This document shows positions 7,529 through 12,230 of a stretch of DNA of 12,782 nt, piece by piece. Made by a program: the position numbers and the translations under genes. Under the pieces are notes generated by a model. The model had not been told where the DNA came from and did not search any database. It saw nothing but the letters and a program-made list of their open reading frames with translations. Origin of the DNA: Candidatus Njordarchaeota archaeon (GTDB taxonomy: Archaea > Asgardarchaeota > Njordarchaeia > Njordarchaeales > Njordarchaeaceae); the NCBI GenBank assembly GCA_029856625.1, contig JAHKLG010000028.1, forward strand, positions 1 to 12,782, given 5' to 3'. The stretch's first letter is position 1, and every line of letters starts with the position of its first letter.

Positions 7529-7579
7529 TGTATCGCAATGAGTAAGTGAAGACTTAATTAACATCCTCTATGTTTCCGG

Positions 7580-7912
7580 ATGGTCAAAGCTATGGCAAAG
7601 AGAAAGATATCTGGCCCTGCTCCACTAGATTTCGAAACTCAACTAGCCCTAATGAGTCAACGAGTAAAGATTTTGTTAGAAACACGAAAGAGGCGTCACG
7701 TAGTAACAATAGTGGCTGGCTTAGATGACAGAGCAGTCGACTTGAAGCAAATCGCGAAAGACTTGAAGCGGTATTGTGCTACTGGCGGAACGTACAAGCA
7801 TGACAAAAAATTTGGCCCAATAATCCTGTTGCAAGGCGATCATGTAGAAAAAGTAAAAGAGTATCTAATTAAGAAATTAGGAATTCCTCCTGAAAACATT
7901 GAAGTATTATAA
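7580..7912 (+). CDS. Translation initiation factor aIF1 (SUI1 family)
   Basis: aIF1 binds the small ribosomal subunit near the P site and monitors start-codon and initiator-tRNA pairing. The SUI1 fold covers residues about 36-110: RKRRHVVTIVAGLDDRAVDLKQIAKDL, then YCATGGTY and LLQGDHVEKVKEYLIKKLG, ending PPENIEVL. The hairpin between GGT and LQGD is about five residues longer than in common archaeal aIF1 and equals the length in human eIF1. The N-terminus is basic and lacks the Cys-rich leader of some archaeal homologues. ATG 7580 gives 110 aa but has no Shine-Dalgarno; ATG 7592 (106 aa) has a weak GGATGGT 7 nt upstream, so the true start may be 7592. It is transcribed alone, divergent from panD and convergent with cdc6, 22 nt away. 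Confidence 0.92.
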   Translation: MVKAMAKRKISGPAPLDFETQLALMSQRVKILLETRKRRHVVTIVAGLDDRAVDLKQIAKDLKRYCATGGTYKHDKKFGPIILLQGDHVEKVKEYLIKKLGIPPENIEVL

Positions 7913-7927
7913 CTCTTTTCTTATTCC
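7913..7927 (+). terminator. T-rich terminator after aIF1
   Basis: CTCTTTTCTTATT follows the aIF1 stop directly, the pyrimidine-rich kind of signal used for intrinsic archaeal termination. No hairpin is visible. It lies in the 22-nt gap before the convergent cdc6 stop. Confidence 0.35.
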
Positions 7928-7934
7928 CAAATTT

Positions 7935-9197
7935 TCATTTCGCCTTTACTATTTTTTGTATTGCTTCTTCCCCAACGAATTCTGATAGTGCTGCTGCATA
8001 TAGAGAATCTTCTAGGAATATTTTCACTAACGATTTTAGATCAACTTCAAGCGAAATTAATTTTGTTCTTCCATATCTTCCGAGACTAGTTACAGGAGCT
8101 AAGATTATTCCGAGAGTTTCTAGATCGGAGAGTATATCATTTAGTCTTCTAAGGGATAGTGGCGAATAGCCTAAATAAGTACAGATCTTTTCATAGGTAT
8201 TCTTTACTTTCCCAGTAGTAATTTGCTGCTCCCCTAAAGCCTTCAATACAGTTATTGCTAAGAGCACTAACTGTTCTTGTAGCGGAAGATCACGTACAGT
8301 TGCACCAATGATGTCTTTATCTACCTCATCTACGGCCTTTATTATATGCTCTTCCAAGATTTTACTTGCTCCTTCGCGCTCAGCGATCTCTCCCGCGACT
8401 CTTAAAAGGTCTATAGCCCTACGAGCATCTCCATGCTCCCTACCCGCATAAGCTGCTGCTAGTCTCAAAGCACCCTCGGTGACCACTCCTTCCCTAAAAG
8501 CCATCTCAGCTCTCTGTTTTAGGATGTCATATAGCTGCTCTGAGTTATATGGCCTAAAAACTATGCTCTCCTCAGATAAACTACTTAAAACTCGTCCATC
8601 TAAGTAGTTCTTAAACTTTATGTCGTTTGTGATCCCTATGATTGATACTTGAGCCTTATTAAGTTCATTATTTATTCTAGTTAACTGATACAAAATGTCA
8701 TCACCAGAAGTTTTTACAAGCCAGTCCAACTCATCAAGTATTATTACCACTAATTGATCTCTCTCATCGATGTATTTTACAATCTTATCAAAGATAACAT
8801 CAGCTGGAAGACCAGTCTCTGGTAATCCTCTACATCCTATCTCCTCACAAATCTTAACGAGCACCCGGTAATTCGTTTTCCTATATCTACAGTTTACATA
8901 CGCGTATTTAAAATGGAGACCAAGCCTTTCTCCTCTCTCAATGAGCTTCTTAAGAACATATTTAGCAACGGCTGTTTTTCCAGTACCAGTTTTTCCATAC
9001 ATAAAAACATTTGATGGCTTACCTCCTTTCAATGCAGAGGCCAAAATGTATGCTAATTTCTGTATTTCAGCTTCCCGATGTGGTAGAATTTCCGGAATAT
9101 AATCATGGCTTAAGACTCTTTTATTTATGAATAAAGATTCCCTGTTTAACAACTCGTCAAATATCTGATCTACACTCACGAGGATCCCTATCTGCAC
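7935..9197 (-). CDS. cdc6: Orc1/Cdc6 replication initiator ATPase
   Basis: This AAA+ protein binds origin repeats and recruits MCM helicase. Visible in order: LPHREAEIQKLA (about 38-49), Walker A GKTGTGKT at 68-75, Walker B LDELD at 154-158, sensor 1 Asn191 (IGITND), the arginine-finger region LDGRVLSSL (Arg202), sensor 2 GDARRAIDLLR near 256-266, and a C-terminal winged helix about 300-390 (YEKICTYLGYS, LSDLETLGII, GRYGRTKLI). All ATPase residues are intact. The frame opens at GTG 9197 (420 aa) with only a weak upstream GGGT. GTG 9179 (414 aa) has GGGATC 6 nt before it and fits the usual VDQIFDELLNR-type N-terminus, so it may be the real start. The AT-rich DNA upstream is a natural place to look for a replication origin. 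Confidence 0.95.
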   Translation of the reverse strand: MQIGILVSVDQIFDELLNRESLFINKRVLSHDYIPEILPHREAEIQKLAYILASALKGGKPSNVFMYGKTGTGKTAVAKYVLKKLIERGERLGLHFKYAYVNCRYRKTNYRVLVKICEEIGCRGLPETGLPADVIFDKIVKYIDERDQLVVIILDELDWLVKTSGDDILYQLTRINNELNKAQVSIIGITNDIKFKNYLDGRVLSSLSEESIVFRPYNSEQLYDILKQRAEMAFREGVVTEGALRLAAAYAGREHGDARRAIDLLRVAGEIAEREGASKILEEHIIKAVDEVDKDIIGATVRDLPLQEQLVLLAITVLKALGEQQITTGKVKNTYEKICTYLGYSPLSLRRLNDILSDLETLGIILAPVTSLGRYGRTKLISLEVDLKSLVKIFLEDSLYAAALSEFVGEEAIQKIVKAK

Positions 9198-9351
9198 TTG
9201 TTAAAACCCGTTTCAAGTAGAGGAAGGAAGAGATAGTAAAAAAGAAGAAAATATTCTTGTAATATCAGGTAAATTCTTGAAGAAATCATATGCACTACAT
9301 AAATACTAATGCAATATTTTCAATCAAGTCTTTACTACTAAAAACGTAAAC

Positions 9352-9359
9352 TTTATACT
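9352..9359 (+). promoter_or_regulatory. Candidate TATA box of the nuclease-like gene
   Basis: TTTATACT predicts a start site near 9379 and a leader of about 45 nt, which would begin just before the dyad ATTTCT-TT-AGAAAT at 9387-9400 and contain the GGTGA ribosome-binding site at 9414. Confidence 0.4.
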
Positions 9360-9386
9360 AGGTAATACGCGAGAAAAAATATCGCT

Positions 9387-9400
9387 ATTTCTTTAGAAAT
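9387..9400. repeat. 14-bp dyad in the leader of the nuclease-like gene
   Basis: ATTTCT and AGAAAT are perfect inverted arms separated by TT. The element falls just downstream of the predicted start site and 14 nt before the Shine-Dalgarno, suitable for a dimeric repressor or a small hairpin. No regulator can be named. Confidence 0.35.
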
Positions 9401-9424
9401 AATTCTGCGCTCTGGTGAGCCCTT

Positions 9425-9829
9425 TTGGAAGTAGATGTAAAAAATCTCCCCCTTAAAGAGCTAGCAAAAATGTATCTTAAGAGATTATTAGAAAGCTCTG
9501 GGAAAAAGTTTGACATATTCGAAAATGTTGAGAGAATAACATTAGATGGTAAGAGAAGAATTAAATTTGACTTCATCATAAGAGATCACACAACAGGAGA
9601 AATTGTAGGTGTAATAGTCAAGGACTGGAAAAGACCTATTGGTATTAATGTTGCGCTAAAAGTTGAGAGAGATGTGGAAGAGTGCGGCCTATCCTATGGA
9701 ATCTTAATAGGATCACAATTTTCTGGCGTTGTAGAGGGACGGAAATTCAATAACCTGATACTCGTCTCAAGAGGGGTAATGATTTCCCATTTAGTATCTT
9801 TTCTAGGAGAAAAGGCAGATTCCTCATAA
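9425..9829 (+). CDS. Restriction-endonuclease-fold protein with altered catalytic motif
   Basis: The 134-residue protein looks like a small archaeal PD-(D/E)XK nuclease-fold protein: a basic N-terminal helix (KELAKMYLKRLLESSGKKF), a strand with Asp49 (KFDFII), then GEIVGVIVKDWKRPIGINV, helix ALKVERDVEECGL, and strand YGILIGSQFS. In active relatives I expect V-E-V-K at residues 63-66; here it reads V-I-V-K, so the catalytic Glu seems replaced by Ile64, while Asp49 and Lys66 remain. It may bind nucleic acid without cutting it. The start is TTG 9425: GGTGA lies 6 nt upstream, and no ATG or GTG fits as well. It stands alone, divergent from cdc6 and convergent with tRNA-Leu. Fold assignment is from pattern only. 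Confidence 0.7.
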   Translation: MEVDVKNLPLKELAKMYLKRLLESSGKKFDIFENVERITLDGKRRIKFDFIIRDHTTGEIVGVIVKDWKRPIGINVALKVERDVEECGLSYGILIGSQFSGVVEGRKFNNLILVSRGVMISHLVSFLGEKADSS

Positions 9830-9851
9830 CACTTCAATAATCACTTCACTC

Positions 9852-9858
9852 ATTTTTT
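9852..9858 (+). terminator. T-run terminator after the nuclease-like gene
   Basis: ATTTTTT about 25 nt after the stop codon fits an intrinsic archaeal terminator on the plus strand, placed before the 3' end of the convergent tRNA-Leu. Confidence 0.35.
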
Positions 9859-9872
9859 ACGTAAAATATTTT

Positions 9873-9877
9873 AAAAA
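9873..9877 (-). terminator. Terminator of tRNA-Leu
   Basis: Five T residues on the minus strand follow the encoded CCA end directly, the usual short oligo-T stop for archaeal stable RNA genes. Confidence 0.45.
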
Positions 9878-9985
9878 TGGTGCGGGGGGCGGGATTCGAA
9901 CCCGCGAAGGCCTGCGCCACCGGATCCTAAGTCTAGCCTAAACTTTATATTTAACCGGCCCCTTTGACCGCTCGGGAACCCCCGC
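9878..9985 (-). tRNA. tRNA-Leu(UAG) with a 22-nt non-canonical intron
   Basis: The mature RNA folds fully: acceptor GCGGGGG/CCCCCGC, D-stem CCC/GGG, anticodon stem CCGGA/TCCGG, loop CTTAGGA with anticodon UAG (9927-9929), a long class II variable arm (GGC-GCAG-GCC), T-stem GCGGG/CCCGC with loop TTCGAAT, discriminator A73 and an encoded CCA (9878-9880). It decodes CUA leucine codons. A 22-nt intron splits the 5' strand of the anticodon stem; only its removal gives a perfect stem. The gene is divergent from tRNA-Met(CAU), with a TATA box about 38 nt upstream. Class II arm, anticodon and A73 all agree on leucine. Confidence 0.95.
9933..9954 (-). other. tRNA-Leu intron at position 30/31 with bulge-helix-bulge motif
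   Basis: The cut sites fit a strict bulge-helix-bulge substrate of the archaeal splicing endonuclease. Exon strand GGCC pairs with intron strand GGCT (three Watson-Crick pairs and one G-U). The 3-nt bulges are GG|T and AG|A, and an inner stem TAAA/TTTA closes a 7-nt loop inside the intron. Cutting there removes 22 nt between positions 30 and 31, not the canonical 37/38. A one-base shift (29/30) gives the same mature sequence but a poorer motif. Confidence 0.88.
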
Positions 9986-10018
9986 TCTATAATTCCAATA
10001 TTCCAGTGAGTCCTAGCC

Positions 10019-10028
10019 TATTTAAAAC
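10019..10028 (-). promoter_or_regulatory. TATA box of tRNA-Leu
   Basis: GTTTTAAATA on the minus strand lies about 35-40 nt before the tRNA 5' end, giving a short leader of roughly 10-15 nt, as is common for archaeal stable RNA genes. Confidence 0.5.
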
Positions 10029-10060
10029 ATTTATGGATTTTTAAACAACTTATCAAGAGA

Positions 10061-10070
10061 AAAATTTATA
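10061..10070 (+). promoter_or_regulatory. TATA box of tRNA-Met
   Basis: AAAATTTATA on the plus strand lies about 45 nt before the tRNA 5' end, predicting a start site near 10090 and a leader of about 20 nt. It is back to back with the tRNA-Leu promoter. Confidence 0.5.
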
Positions 10071-10110
10071 GAAAAAACAACAAGTAGTTAAGAGAATTGG
10101 TATAACTGAT

Positions 10111-10217
10111 GGGCCCGTAGCTCAGCCAGGGTAGAGCGCCCGGCATACGGCGACTAGCACTGCCGTACGGGACTCATAACCGGGTGGTCGGCGGTTCAAA
10201 TCCGCCCGGGCCCACCA
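10111..10217 (+). tRNA. tRNA with CAU anticodon (elongator Met, possibly Ile2) and a 29-nt non-canonical intron
   Basis: The mature RNA has acceptor GGGCCCG/CGGGCCC, D-stem GCTC/GAGC, anticodon stem CCCGG/CCGGG, loop CTCATAA with anticodon CAU (10175-10177), variable loop TGGTC, T-stem GGCGG/CCGCC with loop TTCAAAT, discriminator A73 and an encoded CCA (10215-10217). The stem lacks the three G-C pairs (29-31/39-41) of initiator tRNA, so it is an elongator. CAU could read AUG as Met, or AUA as Ile if C34 is modified to agmatidine; the gene alone does not settle this. A 29-nt intron interrupts the anticodon loop. A 9-bp leader/trailer inverted repeat flanks the tRNA. Confidence 0.93.
10145..10173 (+). 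other. tRNA-Met intron at position 32/33 with bulge-helix-bulge motif
   Basis: Exon strand CCCG pairs with intron strand CGGG in four Watson-Crick pairs. The 3-nt bulges are GC|A and AC|T, and the inner intron stem TACGGC/GCCGTA is six perfect pairs with a 10-nt loop. Cutting in the bulges removes 29 nt between positions 32 and 33 and leaves a perfect CCCGG/CCGGG stem with a seven-base loop. A one-base shift (31/32) gives the same mature RNA but breaks the central helix. Confidence 0.9.
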
Positions 10218-10366
10218 ATTCTTACGCAATTCTTCCTGATGTTAATGGTAATCAGCCCTTTCTATGTTTAATTAGAGAGGTATATAGGAAAATTTTTCAA
10301 CTATCTAGTAGCACATAGGAAAAAAGCAACTTCTCACCTTAATAAGTCTAAGAAACGGGATTTTAG
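10218..10366. other. Intergenic region after tRNA-Met
   Basis: This stretch holds two CAATTCTT copies (10216, 10227), a weak hairpin CTGAT/ATCAG (10236-10255), a TATATA element at 10281-10286 that could serve the next gene, and GAAACGGG at 10352-10359 just before the next start. No reading frame or RNA gene is supported. Confidence 0.4.
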
Positions 10367-10927
10367 TTGTTAAAGAGATTACTAGATGTCGTAAAAAGGC
10401 TTAGAAAAATCCTCGATATGGAGCATATGAATTGGATGATATCTGGAGCCTTAGCCATTAAACTGCATGGAGTTAACGTTAAAGTGAAAACTATTGATAT
10501 TTTAACGGATGATGAAGGGGCTTACACAATAGGCAAAGCTTTAGAGAGTACTCATCGAGTTATTGTTCCGGTAGATTTTAGAAAAATAGGTAATATAATT
10601 GCCCATTTCGGAGTTTTTGACATAGAGAATATACCAATAAATGTTATTGGAAATCCGATCATCAGCTTTCAGGGAATTCTAATAAAATTTGATGTAAAAG
10701 ATCTTCTAAGCATTGCTAATAGTTTGAGGGTAAATGATGAAGTTTTCCTTACCCCTCCGTTAGAATGGCAATTAATTTATCAAAAGCTTACCTCCCCAGA
10801 TAATGATTTATTGTATGCCATAATTAATTTTCTAAAGAAAAATGGTTATGATGAAGAACTATTCGAACGGCTTTTACAAACATTACCAAAAGTCGTGAGA
10901 GAAGAGTTGAAAAAATTGCTTCTCTGA
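10367..10927 (+). CDS. Nucleotidyltransferase-fold protein, probably catalytically degenerate
   Basis: The 186-residue protein resembles small archaeal nucleotidyltransferase-fold proteins: MNWMISGALAIKLHGVNV (residues 21-38), then VKTIDILTDDEGAYTIGKAL (39-58), AHFGVFDIENIPINVIGN, and a C-terminal region TPPLEWQLIYQKL followed by helices. Active members usually carry D-x-D where this one reads T42-I-D44, and a third acidic residue where it has Asn92 (PINVIG). Two of three metal-binding acids therefore seem missing, and the protein may be a binding or regulatory relative. Start TTG 10367 has GGGAT 5 nt upstream; ATG 10418 (169 aa) is the alternative. It ends 7 nt from the convergent ftsZ stop and has no operon partner, so no toxin-antitoxin pair is evident. 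Fold assignment is moderate. Confidence 0.7.
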   Translation: MLKRLLDVVKRLRKILDMEHMNWMISGALAIKLHGVNVKVKTIDILTDDEGAYTIGKALESTHRVIVPVDFRKIGNIIAHFGVFDIENIPINVIGNPIISFQGILIKFDVKDLLSIANSLRVNDEVFLTPPLEWQLIYQKLTSPDNDLLYAIINFLKKNGYDEELFERLLQTLPKVVREELKKLLL

Positions 10928-10934
10928 GAGGAAC

Positions 10935-12113
10935 TTATTCAAATACTTTATCGTTGCTAATTCCGATTTCCTTAAGAATATTCATTGTATCCCTAGTGTA
11001 TACCGGCGCTATGATATTTGGGTAAATTATTTCTCCATTTTCTCCTAAATATGGTAGGTCGATCCCAGCCATGATAATTGTTACCTCTAATTCTCCTTTC
11101 ATACTCTCCTCTAATACGACCCCCCATTTAATCTCTCCCTTATTTTTTAAGATTGCCGAAACCTGTCTAACTATTCCCTCCGCTTCCTCTAGAGTTATAT
11201 CGAGACCACCAGTGATGTTAATCAACGCGCTTTTTGCAGTATTTAAGTTCACATCCAGTAAAGGATTAATTAGCGCTCTTTCAAGCGCCTTTAATGCTCT
11301 ATTCCCCTCAGAAACATCTGCACGCCCAACTCCGATAACAGCCGTTCCACCAACAGACAGAACTTTCTTAACATCAGCAAAGTCCACGTTAACCAATCCA
11401 GAACGAGGCCTTACGACCAGATCCGCTATCCCCTTAACTGCCTTCACTAATATACTATCTGCTAATTTGAATGCTTCGAGTAATGTCTTTTTTGGTGCCA
11501 CTTGTAGTAATTTATCATTCGGTATGACAATAACAATATTCGATAGATCTATCAATTCCTTAAGGGCCTTTGATGCGTTTTTTCTTTTTATTTCACCCTC
11601 AGCCATAAATGGTAATGTGCAAACAGTCACAGTAAAAATATCTAATTCTCTAGCTAATTGAGCAATATAAGGCGTGGCTCCGCTTCCCGTGCCTCCTCCT
11701 AAACCACAAGTCAAGAAGAGGAGATCCGTACCATCTAGGATGCGCAGAATCTTTTCTCTACTCTCCTCTGCTGCTTGTTTACCTATTTCAGGATCGTTCC
11801 CAGCTCCATGTCCCCGGCAAGTCTTCTCTCCAATTAAGACCTTTCTATGAGCTTTTGAGATAAGCAGTTGTCTAGCATCAGTGTTGATTGCAATTGTTTT
11901 CACTTGCTGAATCCCGGCCTCAATTAGATTAGTTACGGTATTATTGCCAGCTCCTCCTACTCCAATCACTTTTATCTTCGGTAAACTTCTTCGAATGATT
12001 TCTTCAATATCTTCATTGTCTTCATCTTCTTCCGTCAGAGAGTATTGAGTAACTAAGCTTGAATCTTTATTTAGTTCTTCTAAGTCCTTAAGGATGAGAT
12101 CAAGATCACTCAA
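10935..12113 (-). CDS. ftsZ: Cell division GTPase FtsZ
   Basis: FtsZ polymerises at mid-cell and drives division. The tubulin/FtsZ GTPase is intact: KVIGVGGAGNNTV (N-terminal nucleotide-binding loop), AINTDARQLL, GAGNDPEIGKQAAEES, the signature GGGTGSG (residues 139-145), FMAEGEIKRKNA, and the T7 loop NVDFADVKK that completes the neighbour's active site. Before the core are about 45 acidic residues; after it a short tail ends TMNILKEIGISNDKVFE. I chose TTG 12113 (392 aa) because AGGTG lies 5 nt upstream, the pattern of this genome, and the TATA box is at the right distance for a leader of about 22 nt. GTG 12143 (402 aa) would need a nearly leaderless mRNA. It is divergent from a KaiC-like ATPase and convergent with the nucleotidyltransferase-fold gene. 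Confidence 0.94.
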   Translation of the reverse strand: MSDLDLILKDLEELNKDSSLVTQYSLTEEDEDNEDIEEIIRRSLPKIKVIGVGGAGNNTVTNLIEAGIQQVKTIAINTDARQLLISKAHRKVLIGEKTCRGHGAGNDPEIGKQAAEESREKILRILDGTDLLFLTCGLGGGTGSGATPYIAQLARELDIFTVTVCTLPFMAEGEIKRKNASKALKELIDLSNIVIVIPNDKLLQVAPKKTLLEAFKLADSILVKAVKGIADLVVRPRSGLVNVDFADVKKVLSVGGTAVIGVGRADVSEGNRALKALERALINPLLDVNLNTAKSALINITGGLDITLEEAEGIVRQVSAILKNKGEIKWGVVLEESMKGELEVTIIMAGIDLPYLGENGEIIYPNIIAPVYTRDTMNILKEIGISNDKVFE

Positions 12114-12158
12114 AAGGACACCTAAGAAGCATTTCTCCCTCACGATCTATAATTATAC

Positions 12159-12168
12159 ATTTATAAAT
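12159..12168. promoter_or_regulatory. Palindromic TATA element between ftsZ and the KaiC-like gene
   Basis: ATTTATAAAT is a perfect 10-bp palindrome and reads as a TATA box on both strands. Start sites about 25 nt away would lie near 12138 for ftsZ and near 12190 for the KaiC-like gene, giving leaders of about 25 and 40 nt, each containing an AGGTG or AGGTGA ribosome-binding site. One TBP site may serve both genes. Confidence 0.5.
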
Positions 12169-12230
12169 CACGATATTATTGATGTATGATGCTCTAGAAA
12201 GGACCTCATTTATGATCCAGGTGAATTAAT

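Larger units (their letters stand above)
9198..9424. other. AT-rich intergenic region between cdc6 and a nuclease-like gene; possible origin
   Basis: This 227-nt region must hold both divergent promoters. It contains an origin-recognition-like GAAACGGG on the minus strand (9207-9214), two direct ATTCTTG copies 20 nt apart (9253, 9273), a plus-strand TATA element and a 14-bp dyad near the nuclease gene. Archaeal origins often lie beside cdc6, but only one candidate recognition element is seen here, so origin identity is weakly supported. Confidence 0.25.

Noticed and set aside
9933..10173. Canonical 37/38 introns in the two tRNAs
   Set aside because: Removing sequence at 37/38 does not give paired anticodon stems; the bulge-helix-bulge geometry places the cuts at 30/31 and 32/33.
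9878..10217. tRNA pair as attachment sites of an integrated element
   Set aside because: No integrase, no duplicated tRNA 3' end and no transposase are seen; the flanking orphan genes alone do not support an element.
10111..10217. Initiator tRNA-Met
   Set aside because: The anticodon stem is CCCGG/CCGGG, lacking the three consecutive G-C pairs 29-31/39-41 typical of initiators.
10508..10514. TGATGA matches as C/D box guide RNAs
   Set aside because: The matches noticed lie inside coding sequence and no properly spaced D box (CTGA) accompanies them.
11071..11661. Plus-strand frame of 196 codons opposite ftsZ
   Set aside because: It is the antisense shadow of the conserved FtsZ GTPase core.
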